NCBI GenBank assembly: GCA_950106755.1
Contig: CATNNA010000008.1
Location: forward strand, 744,001-808,000
Source: Climacium dendroides
Lineage: Eukaryota; Streptophyta; Bryopsida; Hypnales; Climaciaceae
Direction of reading: 5' to 3'
DNA: 64,000 bases
In this document: piece after piece, positions 1-11,119 of the stretch
Layout: the number at the start of each line of letters is the position of its first letter
Numbering within the stretch: position 1 is the stretch's first letter
Made by a program: the position numbers and the translations under genes
Notes under the pieces: generated by a model
What the model saw: only the letters and a program-made list of their open reading frames with translations
Told to the model about the DNA's origin: nothing
Databases searched by the model: none

Positions 1-169
1 ATTGGCAACTTCCACATTGCTTGGCTTCCATATTTGTACGACCAATGTGCATGAGATTTGAAGTTTGGGCGTCAAAATACAAGGCAATGTGACTATCTCT
101 ATTTGAAATTCTCGCGCATTCCCTTCCAATTTAGACCATACAATAAGTTGTTACAAATAGTTTGAAAGT

Positions 170-534
170 GATATCTTGCGACACTTGCATTTGTCAAGTT
201 TTCTTGCTTTCATTTTCCTACGTGCAATGTCTATGAGGTTTGAAATGATGGAGGCCCTCAAAGTGCAAGGCAAGCCTAATTCAATTTTGTTGATTTTGTC
301 AAGCAATGCCTTCACATTTTCTCCTGAAATGACCATGTTGCAACAAGAAAAGGATGGCTTGGAGCATTGGCAACTTCCACATTGCTTGGCTTCCATATTT
401 GTACGACCAATGTGCATGAGATTTGAAGTTTGGGCGTCAAAATACAAGGCAATGTGACTATCTCTATTTGAAATTCTCGCGCATTCCCTTCCAATTTAGA
501 CCATACAATAAGTTGTTACAAATAGTTTGAAAGT
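170..534. repeat. Representative subfamily A monomer (EcoRV phase)
   Basis: This is a typical complete unit, phased from gatatc at 170-175. In order it holds: the A-type signature ttgcgacacttgcattt (176-192), the ctacgtgc segment near 217-224, a purine-rich stretch with gatggaggcc (247-256), aagcctaattc (272-282), the variable ttgattttgtc/ttgaatttgtcac segment (from 290), cctgaaatgacc (323-334), the 8-bp palindrome gttgcaac (337-344), aaaaggatggcttgg (348-362), caacttccacattgcttgg (371-389), gtacgacc (401-408), gggcgtcaaaatac (432-445), ctcgcgcattccc (476-488) and gttgttacaaatag (512-525). The EcoRV site is kept in essentially all monomers; two B copies near 39956 and 43971 read gatatt. The choice of start is a convention and implies no functional boundary. 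Confidence 0.95.
206..388. repeat. Half-monomer 1 (183 bp) of the ancestral dimer, example copy
   Basis: The 365-bp unit splits into two related halves, and this is the first. Bases 206-241 align without gaps to 389-424 with 27 of 36 identities (hand count). Bases 267-273 (aaggcaa) match 446-452, and the ttgaatttgtcacgcatt segment seen in many copies matches ttgaaattctcgcgcatt of half 2. Further downstream the halves need several indels (local offsets 183, 179, 178, 168, then 182), so the duplication is old. Half 1 carries most of the variable and subfamily-diagnostic sites. The half length is close to a single nucleosome repeat, as in many centromeric satellites, but this is a size coincidence until tested. 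Confidence 0.85.
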
Positions 535-570
535 GATATCTTGCGACACTTGCATTTGTCAAGTTTTCTT
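389..570. repeat. Half-monomer 2 (182 bp) of the ancestral dimer, example copy
   Basis: This is the second half of the 365-bp unit, paired with 206-388; the next half 1 begins at 571. Relative to half 1 it lacks about 4 bases near the gggcgtc segment and about 10 bases before gaccat (499-504), and it has about 14 extra bases in the acaataagttgttacaaatag region. Its central part, roughly 441-541, is nearly invariant through both subfamilies. Only the short cccttc[c/g/a]aattta or aattaagg spot and rare single changes vary there. The flanks of this half do vary: gcttcc versus gctttc, gtacgacc versus gtacgagc, gggcgtc versus gggcaac, and ttgcgacacttg versus ttgcaacagttg. Confidence 0.85.
441..541. 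other. Nearly invariant core of the monomer (example copy)
   Basis: This stretch runs from the acaaggcaatgtgac segment through tctctatttgaaattctcg, cgcattccc and ataagttgttacaaatag to gtgatatc. It contains almost no subfamily-diagnostic or HOR-type sites, unlike the rest of the monomer. The one frequent variable spot is the link cccttc(c/g/a)aa(tttagacc/ttaaggcc). Sporadic changes elsewhere are single copies, or a shared aagacaatg near 40231 and 44246. Conserved windows of this kind in other satellites have been linked to protein binding or nucleosome phasing. That role here is inference only. Confidence 0.55.
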
Positions 571-899
571 GCTTTCATTTTCCTACGTGCAATGTCTATG
601 AGGTTTGAAATGATGGAGGCCCTCAAAGTGCAAGGCAAGCCTAATTCAATTTTGTTGATTTTGTCAAGCAATGCCTTCACATTTTGTCCTGAAATGACCA
701 TGTTGCAACAAGAAAAGGATGGCTTGGAGCATTGGCAACTTCCACATTGCTTGGCTTCCATATTTGTACGACCAATGTGCATGAGATTTGAAGTTTGGGC
801 GTCAAAATACAAGGCAATGTGACTATCTCTATTTGAAATTCTCGCGCATTCCCTTCCAATTTAGACCATACAATAAGTTGTTACAAATAGTTTGAAAGT

Positions 900-3089
900 G
901 ATATCTTGCGACACTTGCATTTGTCAAGTTTTCTTGCTCTCATTTTCCTACGTGCAATGTCTATGAGGTTTGAAATGATGGGGGCCCTCAAAGTGCAAGG
1001 CAAGCCTAATTCAATTTTGTTGATTTTGTCAAGCATTGCCTTCACATTTTGTCCTGAAATGACCATGTTGCAACAAGAAAAGGATGGCTTGGAGCATTGG
1101 CAACTTCCACATTGCTTGGCTTCCATATTTGTACGACCAATGTGCATGAGATTTGAAGTTTGGGCGTCAAAATACAAGGCAATGTGACTATCTCTATTTG
1201 AAATTCTCGCGCATTCCCTTCCAATTTAGACCATACAATAAGTTGTTACAAATAGTTTGAAAGTGATATCTTGCGACACTTGCATTTGTCAAGTTTTCTT
1301 GCTCTCATTTTCCTACGTGCAATGTCTATGAGGTTTGAAATGATGGAGGCCCTCAAAGTGCAAGGCAAGCCTAATTCAATTTTGTTGATTTTGTCAAGCA
1401 TTGCCTTCACATTTTCTCCTGAAATGACCATGTTGCAACAAGAAAAGGATGGCTTGGAGCATTGGCAACTTCCACATTGCTTGGCTTCCATATTTGTACG
1501 ACCAATGTGCATGAGATTTGAAGTTTGGGCGTCAAAATACAAGGCAATGTGACTATCTCTATTTGAAATTCTCGCGCATTCCCTTCCAATTTAGACCATA
1601 CAATAAGTTGTTACAAATAGTTTGAAAGTGATATCTTGCGACACTTGCATTTGTCAAGTTTTCTTGCTCTCATTTTCCTACGTGCAATGTCTATGAGGTT
1701 TGAAATGATGGGGGCCCTCAAAGTGCAAGGCAAGCCTAATTCAATTTTGTTGATTTTGTCAAGCATTGCCTTCACATTTTGTCCTGAAATGACCATGTTG
1801 CAACAAGAAAAGGATGGCTTGGAGCATTGGCAACTTCCACATTGCTTGGCTTCCATATTTGTACGACCAATGTGCATGAGATTTGAAGTTTGGGCGTCAA
1901 AATACAAGGCAATGTGACTATCTCTATTTGAAATTCTCGCGCATTCCCTTCCAATTTAGACCATACAATAAGTTGTTACAAATAGTTTGAAAGTGATATC
2001 TTGCGACACTTGCATTTGTCAAGTTTTCTTGCTCTCATTTTCCTACGTGCAATGTCTATGAGGTTTGAAATGATGGAGGCCCTCAAAGTGCAAGGCAAGC
2101 CTAATTCAATTTTGTTGATTTTGTCAAGCATTGCCTTCACATTTTCTCCTGAAATGACCATGTTGCAACAAGAAAAGGATGGCTTGGAGCATTGGCAACT
2201 TCCACATTGCTTGGCTTCCATATTTGTACGAGCAATGTGCATGAGATTTGAAGTTTGGGCGTCAAAATACAAGGCAATGTGACTATCTCTATTTGAAATT
2301 CTCGCGCATTCCCTTCCAATTTAGACCATACAATAAGTTGTTACAAATAGTTTGAAAGTGATATCTTGCGACACTTGCATTTGTCAAGTTTTCTTGCTCT
2401 CATTTTCCTACGTGCAATGTCTATGAGGTTTGAAATGATGGGGGCCCTCAAAGTGCAAGGCAAGCCTAATTCAATTTTGTTGATTTTGTCAAGCATTGCC
2501 TTCACATTTTGTTCTGAAATGACCATGTTGCAACAAGAAAAGGATGGCTTGGAGCATTGGCAACTTCCACATTGCTTGGCTTCCATATTTGTACGACCAA
2601 TGTGCATGAGATTTGAAGTTTGGGCGTCAAAATACAAGGCAATGTGACTATCTCTATTTGAAATTCTCGCGCATTCCCTTCCAATTTAGACCATACAATA
2701 AGTTGTTACAAATAGTTTGAAAGTGATATCTTGCGACACTTGCATTTGTCAAGTTTTCTTGCTCTCATTTTCCTACGTGCAATGTCTATGAGGTTTGAAA
2801 TGATGGAGGCCCTCAAAGTGCAAGGCAAGCCTAATTCAATTTTGTTGATTTTGTCAAGCATTGCCTTCACATTTTGTCCTGAAATGACCATGTTGCAACA
2901 AGAAAAGGATGGCTTGGAGCATTGGCAACTTCCACATTGCTTGGCTTCCATATTTGTACGACCAATGTGCATGAGATTTGAAGTTTGGGCGTCAAAATAC
3001 AAGGCAATGTGACTATCTCTATTTGAAATTCTCGCGCATTCCCTTCCAATTTAGACCATACAATAAGTTGTTACAAATAGTTTGAAAGT
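900..3089. repeat. 730-bp dimeric zone in subfamily A
   Basis: Six monomers alternate between a form with gatgggggcc (which creates an ApaI site, gggccc) plus ttttgtcct or ttttgttct, and a form with gatggaggcc, mostly plus ttttctcct. The ApaI-bearing form starts at 900, 1630 and 2360; the other form is at 1265, 1995 and 2725. The last copy of the second form (2725) reads ttttgtcct and so is a recombinant between the two types. The pattern is a 2-monomer HOR. The gggccc variant is otherwise seen in A only at the copies starting near 3820, 4915, 5280 and 17325, and not in B. Confidence 0.8.
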
Positions 3090-4184
3090 GATATCTTGCG
3101 ACACTTGCATTTGTCAAGTTTTCTTGCTCTCATTTTCCTACGTGCAATGTCTACGAGGTTTGAAATGATGGAGGCCCTCAAAGTGCAAGGCAAGCCTAAT
3201 TCAATTTTGTTGAATTTGTCACGCATTGCCTTCACATTTTCTCCTGAAATGACCATGTTGCAACAAGAAAAGGATGGCTTGGAGCATTGGCAACTTCCAC
3301 ATTGCTTTGCCTCCATATTTGTACGACCAATGTGCATGAGATTTGAAGTTTGGGCGTCAAAATACAAGGCAATGTGACTATCTCTATTTGAAATTCTCGC
3401 GCATTCCCTTCCAATTTAGACCATACAATAAGTTGTTACAAATAGTTTGAAAGTGATATCTTGCGACACTTGCATTTGTCAAGTTTTCTTGCTCTCATTT
3501 TCCTACGTGCAATGTCTATGAGGTTTGAAATGATGGAGGCCCTCAAAGTGCAAGGCAAGCCTAATTCAATTTTGTTGATTTTGTCAAGCATTGCCTTCAC
3601 ATTTTCTCCTGAAATGACCATGTTGCAACAAGAAAAGGATGGCTTGGAGCATTGGCAACTTCCACATTGCTTGGCTTCCATATTTGTACGAGCAATGTGC
3701 ATGAGATTTGAAGTTTGGGCGTCAAAATACAAGGCAATGTGACTATCTCTATTTGAAATTCTCGCGCATTCCCTTCCAATTTAGACCATACAATAAGTTG
3801 TTACAAATAGTTTGAAAGTGATATCTTGCGACACTTGCATTTGTCAAGTTTTCTTGCTCTCATTTTCCTACGTGCAATGTCTATGAGGTTTGAAATGATG
3901 GGGGCCCTCAAAGTGCAAGGCAAGCCTAATTCAATTTTGTTGATTTTGTCAAGCATTGCCTTCACATTTTGTTCTGAAATGACCATGTTGCAACAAGAAA
4001 AGGATGGCTTGGAGCATTGGCAACTTCCACATTGCTTGGCTTCCATATTTGTACGACCAATGTGCATGAGATTTGAAGTTTGGGCGTCAAAATACAAGGC
4101 AATGTGACTATCTCTATTTGAAATTCTCGCGCATTCCCTTCCAATTTAGACCATACAATAAGTTGTTACAAATAGTTTGAAAGT
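1995..4184. repeat. Tetramer-spaced pair of marked dimers (1460-bp shift)
   Basis: The adjacent pair at 1995-2724 (a copy with acgagcaatg, then a copy with gatgggggcc plus the rare ttttgttctg) recurs at 3455-4184, exactly four monomers later. The ttttgttctg variant occurs in these two places only. The two monomers between them (2725-3454) are not matched by the two after 4184, so the register was not carried further. This fits a local duplication by unequal exchange. Confidence 0.75.
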
Positions 4185-6739
4185 GATATCTTGCGACACT
4201 TGCATTTGTCAAGTTTTCTTGCTCTCATTTTCCTACGTGCAATGTCTATGAGGTTTGAAATGATGGAGGCCCTCAAAGTGCAAGGCAAGCCTAATTCAAT
4301 TTTGTTGAATTTGTCACGCATTACCTTCACATTTTCTCCTGAAATGACCATGTTGCAACAAGAAAAGGATGGCTTGGAGCATTGGCAACTTCCACATTGC
4401 TTGGCTTCCATATTTGTACGACCAATGTGCATGAGATTTGAAGTTTGGGCGTCAAAATACAAGGCAATGTGACTATCTCTATTTGAAATTCTCGCGCATT
4501 CCCTTCCAATTTAGACCATACAATAAGTTGTTACAAATAGTTTGAAAGTGATATCTTGCGACACTTGCATTTGTCAAGTTTTCTTGCTCTCATTTTCCTA
4601 CGTGCAATGTCTATGAGGTTTGAAATGATGGAGGCCCTCAAAGTGCAAGGCAAGCCTAATTCAATTTTGTTGATTTTGTCAAGCATTGCCTTCACATTTT
4701 CTCCTCAAATGACCATGTTGCAACAAGAAAAGGATGGCTTGGAGCATTGGCAACTTCCACATTGCTTGGCTTCCATATTTGTACGAGCAATGTGCATGAG
4801 ATTTGAAGTTTGGGCGTCAAAATACAAGGCAATGTGACTATCTCTATTTGAAATTCTCGCGCATTCCCTTCCAATTTAGACCATACAATAAGTTGTTACA
4901 AATAGTTTGAAAGTGATATCTTGCGACACTTGCATTTGTCAAGTTTTCTTGCTCTCATTTTCCTACGTGCAATGTCTATGAGGTTTGAAATGATGGGGGC
5001 CCTCAAAGTGCAAGGCAAGCCTAATTCAATTTTGTTGATTTTGTCAAGCATTGCCTTCACATTTTGTCCTGAAATGACCATGTTGCAACAAGAAAAGGAT
5101 GGCTTGGAGCATTGGCAACTTCCACATTGCTTGGCTTCCATATTTGTACGACCAATGTGCATGAGATTTGAAGTTTGGGCGTCAAAATACAAGGCAATGT
5201 GACTATCTCTATTTGAAATTCTCGCGCATTCCCTTCCAATTTAGACCATACAATAAGTTGTTACAAATAGTTTGAAAGTGATATCTTGCGACACTTGCAT
5301 TTGTCAAGTTTTCTTGCTCTCATTTTCCTACGTGCAATGTCTATGAGGTTTGAAATGATGGGGGCCCTCAAAGTGCAAGGCAAGCCTAATTCAATTTTGT
5401 TGATTTTGTCAAGCATTGCCTTCACATTTTCTCCTCAAATGACCATGTTGCAACAAGAAAAGGATGGCTTGGAGCATTGGCAACTTCCACATTGCTTGGC
5501 TTCCATATTTGTACGACCAATGTGCATGAGATTTGAAGTTTGGGCGTCAAAATACAAGGCAATGTGACTATCTCTATTTGAAATTCTCGCGCATTCCCTT
5601 CCAATTTAGACCATACAATAAGTTGTTACAAATAGTTTGAAAGTGATATCTTGCGACACTTGCATTTGTCAAGTTTTCTTGCTCTCATTTTCCTACGTGC
5701 AATGTCTACGAGGTTTGAAATGATGGAGGCCCTCAAAGTGCAAGGCAAGCCTAATTCAATTTTGTTGAATTTGTCACGCATTGCCTTCACATTTTCTCCT
5801 CAAATGACCATGTTGCAACAAGAAAAGGATGGCTTGGAGCATTGGCAACTTCCACATTGCTTTGCCTCCATATTTGTACGACCAATGTGCATGAGATTTG
5901 AAGTTTGGGCGTCAAAATACAAGGCAATGTGACTATCTCTATTTGAAATTCTCGCGCATTCCCTTCCAATTTAGACCATACAATAAGTTGTTACAAATAG
6001 TTTGAAAGTGATATCTTGCGACACTTGCATTTGTCAAGTTTTCTTGCTCTCATTTTCCTACGTGCAATGTCTATGAGGTTTGAAATGATGGAGGCCCTCA
6101 AAGTGCAAGGCAAGCCTAATTCAATTTTGTTGATTTTGTCAAGCATTGCCTTCACATTTTCTCCTCAAATGACCATGTTGCAACAAGAAAAGGATGGCTT
6201 GGAGCATTGGCAACTTCCACATTGCTTGGCTTCCATATTTGTACGACCAATGTGCATGAGATTTGAAGTTTGGGCGTCAAAATACAAGGCAATGTGACTA
6301 TCTCTATTTGAAATTCTCGCGCATTCCCTTCCAATTTAGACCATACAATAAGTTGTTACAAATAGTTTGAAAGTGATATCTTGCGACACTTGCATTTGTC
6401 AAGTTTTCTTGCTCTCATTTTCCTACGTGCAATGTCTACGAGGTTTGAAATGATGGAGGCCCTCAAAGTGCAAGGCAAGCCTAATTCAATTTTGTTGAAT
6501 TTGTCACGCATTGCCTTCACATTTTCTCCTCAAATGACCATGTTGCAACAAGAAAAGGATGGCTTGGAGCATTGGCAACTTCCACATTGCTTTGCCTCCA
6601 TATTTGTACGACCAATGTGCATGAGATTTGAAGTTTGGGCGTCAAAATACAAGGCAATGTGACTATCTCTATTTGAAATTCTCGCGCATTCCCTTCCAAT
6701 TTAGACCATACAATAAGTTGTTACAAATAGTTTGAAAGT

Positions 6740-9700
6740 GATATCTTGCGACACTTGCATTTGTCAAGTTTTCTTGCTTTCATTTTCCTACGTGCAATGT
6801 CTATGAGGTTTGAAATGATGGAGGCCCTCAAAGTGCAAGGCAAGCCTAATTCAATTTTGTTGATTTTGTCAAGCATTGCCTTCACATTTTGTCCTCAAAT
6901 GACCATGTTGCAACAAGAAAAGGATGGCTTGGAGCATTGGCAACTTCCACATTGCTTGGCTTCCATATTTGTACGAGCAATGTGCATGAGATTTGAAGTT
7001 TGGGCGTCAAAATACAAGGCAATGTGACTATCTCTATTTGAAATTCTCGCGCATTCCCTTCCAATTTAGACCATACAATAAGTTGTTACAAATAGTTTGA
7101 AAGTGATATCTTGCGACACTTGCATTTGTCAAGTTTTCTTGCTCTCATTTTCCTACGTGCAATGTCTATGAGGTTTGAAATGATGGAGGCCCTCAAAGTG
7201 CAAGGCAAGCCTAATTCAATTTTGTTGAATTTGTCACGCATTGCCTTCACCTTTTCTCCTGGAATGACCATGTTGCAACAAGAAAAGGATGGCTTGGAGC
7301 ATTGGCAACTTCCACATTGCTTGGATTCCATATTTGTACGACCAATGTGCATGAGATTTGAAGTTTGGGCGTCAAAATACAAGGCAATGTGACTATCTCT
7401 ATTTGAAATTCTCGCGCATTCCCTTCCAATTTAGACCATACAATAAGTTGTTACAAATAGTTTGAAAGTGATATCTTGCGACACTTGCATTTGTCAAGTT
7501 TTCTTGCTCTCATTTTCCTACGTGCAATGTCTACGAGGTTTGAAATGATGGAGGCCCTCAAAGTGCAAGGCAAGCCTAATTCAATTTTGTTGAATTTGTC
7601 ACGCATTGCCTTCACATTTTCTCCTCAAATGACCATGTTGCAACAAGAAAAGGATGGCTTGGAGCATTGGCAACTTCCACATTGCTTTGCCTCCATATTT
7701 GTACGACCAATGTGCATGAGATTTGAAGTTTGGGCGTCAAAATACAAGGCAATGTGACTATCTCTATTTGAAATTCTCGCGCATTCCCTTCCAATTTAGA
7801 CCATACAATAAGTTGTTACAAATAGTTTGAAAGTGATATCTTGCGACACTTGCATTTGTCAAGTTTTCTTGCTCTCATTTTCCTACGTGCAATGTCTATG
7901 AGGTTTGAAATGATGGAGGCCCTCAAAGTGCAAGGCAAGCCTAATTCAATTTTGTTGATTTTGTCAAGCATTGCCTTCACATTTTCTCCTCAAATGACCA
8001 TGTTGCAACAAGAAAAGGATGGCTTGGAGCATTGGCAACTTCCACATTGCTTGGCTTCCATATTTGTACGACCAATGTGCATGAGATTTGAAGTTTGGGC
8101 GTCAAAATACAAGGCAATGTGACTATCTCTATTTGAAATTCTCGCGCATTCCCTTCCAATTTAGACCATACAATAAGTTGTTACAAATAGTTTGAAAGTG
8201 ATATCTTGCGACACTTGCATTTGTCAAGTTTTCTTGCTGTCATTTTCCTACGTGCAATGTCTACGAGGTTTGAAATGATGGAGGCCCTCAAAGTGCAAGG
8301 CAAGCCTAATTCAATTTTGTTGAATTTGTCACGCATTGCCTTCACATTTTCTCCTCAAATGACCATGTTGCAACAAGAAAAGGATGGCTTGGAGCATTGG
8401 CAACTTCCACATTGCTTTGCCTCCATATTTGTACGACCAATGTGCATGAGATTTGAAGTTTGGGCGTCAAAATACAAGGCAATGTGACTATCTCTATTTG
8501 AAATTCTCGCGCATTCCCTTCCAATTTAGACCATACAATAAGTTGTTACAAATAGTTTGAAAGTGATATCTTGCGACACTTGCATTTGTCAAGTTTTCTT
8601 GCTTTCATTTTCCTACGTGCAATGTCTATGAGGTTTGAAATGATGGAGGCCCTCAAAGTGCAAGGCAAGCCTAATTCAATTTTGTTGATTTTGTCAAGCA
8701 TTGCCTTCACATTTTGTCCTCAAATGACCATGTTGCAACAAGAAAAGGATGGCTTGGAGCATTGGCAACTTCCACATTGCTTGGCTTCCATATTTGTACG
8801 ACCAATGTGCATGAGATTTGAAGTTTGGGCGTCAAAATACAAGGCAATGTGACTATCTCTATTTGAAATTCTCGCGCATTCCCTTCCAATTTAGACCATA
8901 CAATAAGTTGTTACAAATAGTTTGAAAGTGATATCTTGCGACACTTGCATTTGTCAAGTTTTCTTGCTCTCATTTTCCTACGTGCAATGTCTATGAGGTT
9001 TGAAATGATGGAGGCCCTCAAAGTGCAAGGCAAGCCTAATTCAATTTTGTTGAATTTGTCACGCATTGCCTTCACCTTTTCTCCTGGAATGACCATGTTG
9101 CAACAAGAAAAGGATGGCTTGGAGCATTGGCAACTTCCACATTGCTTGGATTCCATATTTGTACGACCAATGTGCATGAGATTTGAAGTTTGGGCGTCAA
9201 AATACAAGGCAATGTGACTATCTCTATTTGAAATTCTCGCGCATTCCCTTCCAATTTAGACCATACAATAAGTTGTTACAAATAGTTTGAAAGTGATATC
9301 TTGCGACACTTGCATTTGTCAAGTTTTCTTGCTCTCATTTTCCTACGTGCAATGTCTATGAGGTTTGAAATGATGGAGGCCCTCAAAGTGCAAGGCAAGC
9401 CTAATTCAATTTTGTTGATTTTGTCAAGCATTGCCTTCACATTTTCTCCTGAAATGACCATGTTGCAACAAGAAAAGGATGGCTTGGAGCATTGGCAACT
9501 TCCACATTGCTTGGCTTCCATATTTGTACGACCAATGTGCATGAGATTTGAAGTTTGGGCATCAAAATACAAGGCAATGTGACTATCTCTATTTGAAATT
9601 CTCGCGCATTCCCTTCCAATTTAGACCATACAATAAGTTGTTACAAATAGTTTGAAAGTGATATCTTGCGACACTTGCATTTGTCAAGTTTTCTTGCTCT

Positions 9701-10389
9701 CATTTTCCTACGTGCAATGTCTACGAGGTTTGAAATGATGGAGGCCCTCAAAGTGCAAGGCAAGCCTAATTCAATTTTGTTGAATTTGTCACGCATTGCC
9801 TTCACATTTTCTCCTGAAATGACCATGTTGCAACAAGAAAAGGATGGCTTGGAGCATTGGCAACATCCACATTGCTTTGCCTCCATATTTGTACGACCAA
9901 TGTGCATGAGATTTGAAGTTTGGGCGTCAAAATACAAGGCAATGTGACTATCTCTATTTGAAATTCTCGCGCATTCCCTTCCAATTTAGACCATACAATA
10001 AGTTGTTACAAATAGTTTGAAAGTGATATCTTGCGACACTTGCATTTGTCAAGTTTTCTTGCTCTCATTTTCCTACGTGCAATGTCTACGAGGTTTGAAA
10101 TGATGGAGGCCCTCAAAGTGCAAGGCAAGCCTAATTCAATTTTGTTGAATTTGTCACGCATTGCCTTCACATTTTCTCCTCAAATGACCATGTTGCAACA
10201 AGAAAAGGATGGCTTGGAGCATTGGCAACTTCCACATTGCTTTGCCTCCATATTTGTACGACCAATGTGCATGAGATTTGAAGTTTGGGCGTCAAAATAC
10301 AAGGCAATGTGACTATCTCTATTTGAAATTCTCGCGCATTCCCTTCCAATTTAGACCATACAATAAGTTGTTACAAATAGTTTGAAAGT
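6740..10389. repeat. 10-monomer HOR block, left copy (pairs with 11120-14769)
   Basis: Ten consecutive monomers have the same order of variants as 11120-14769, shifted by 4380 bp (12 monomers). In order the markers are: cttgctttca with acgagcaatg; ccttcaccttttctcctgg with ttggattcc; the ttgaatttgtcacgc/tgctttgcctcc type; the ttgattttgtc type; cttgctgtca; cttgctttca with acgaccaatg; a second ccttcacctttt copy; gggcatcaaaatac; gcaacatccac; and a final tgctttgcctcc copy. Rare markers such as gggcatcaa (near 9558) and caacatccac (near 9861) are matched at exactly +4380. The match ends on both sides at monomers that differ. Confidence 0.88.
8565..10389. repeat. 1825-bp five-monomer cassette, first of three copies
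   Basis: This series of five monomers is marked in order by ttttgtcctcaaatg, ccttcacctttt, gggcatcaaa, caacatccac and the tgctttgcctcc/cctcaaatg type. It is present at 8565-10389, 12945-14769 and 21340-23164. The sixth monomer differs after the first copy, so the third copy was derived from the second, or the second from the third, and not directly from the first. Confidence 0.82.
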
Positions 10390-11119
10390 GATATCTTGCG
10401 ACACTTGCATTTGTCAAGTTTTCTTGCTCTCATTTTCCTACGTGCAATGTCTATGAGGTTTGAAATGATGGAGGCCCTCAAAGTGCAAGGCAAGCCTAAT
10501 TCAATTTTGTTGATTTTGTCAAGCATTGCCTTCACATTTTCTCCTCAAATGACCATGTTGCAACAAGAAAAGGATGGCTTGGAGCATTGGCAACTTCCAC
10601 ATTGCTTGGCTTCCATATTTGTACGACCAATGTGCATGAGATTTGAAGTTTGGGCGTCAAAATACAAGGCAATGTGACTATCTCTATTTGAAATTCTCGC
10701 GCATTCCCTTCCAATTTAGACCATACAATAAGTTGTTACAAATAGTTTGAAAGTGATATCTTGCGACACTTGCATTTGTCAAGTTTTCTTGCTCTCATTT
10801 TCCTACGTGCAATGTCTACGAGGTTTGAAATGATGGAGGCCCTCAAAGTGCAAGGCAAGCCTAATTCAATTTTGTTGAATTTGTCACGCATTGCCTTCAC
10901 ATTTTCTCCTCAAATGACCATGTTGCAACAAGAAAAGGATGGCTTGGAGCATTGGCAACTTCCACATTGCTTGGCTTCCATATTTGTACGACCAATGTGC
11001 ATGAGATTTGAAGTTTGGGCGTCAAAATACAAGGCAATGTGACTATCTCTATTTGAAATTCTCGCGCATTCCCTTCGAATTAAGACCATACAATAAGTTG
11101 TTACAAATAGTTTGAAAGT

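Larger units (their letters stand above)
1..899. repeat. Left-edge subfamily A copies with private aagcaatgcc variant
   Basis: A partial monomer (1-169) is followed by two complete copies (170-534 and 535-899). Both carry aagcaatgcc (301-310 and 666-675) where all later A copies read aagcattgcc, and both have the cttgctttca form. They differ from one another at ttttctcct versus ttttgtcct. The shared private base suggests a local duplication of one monomer, or the edge of a further HOR that lies outside the window to the left. Confidence 0.75.

Noticed and set aside
217..226. G-box or ABRE-like element (tacgtgc) as a promoter site
   Set aside because: A short motif present in every monomer with no gene nearby; no support for a regulatory role.
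337..344. gttgcaac palindrome as a recombination or protein-binding site
   Set aside because: Eight bases only; several similar ttgcaac segments exist in the unit and nothing else supports a site.
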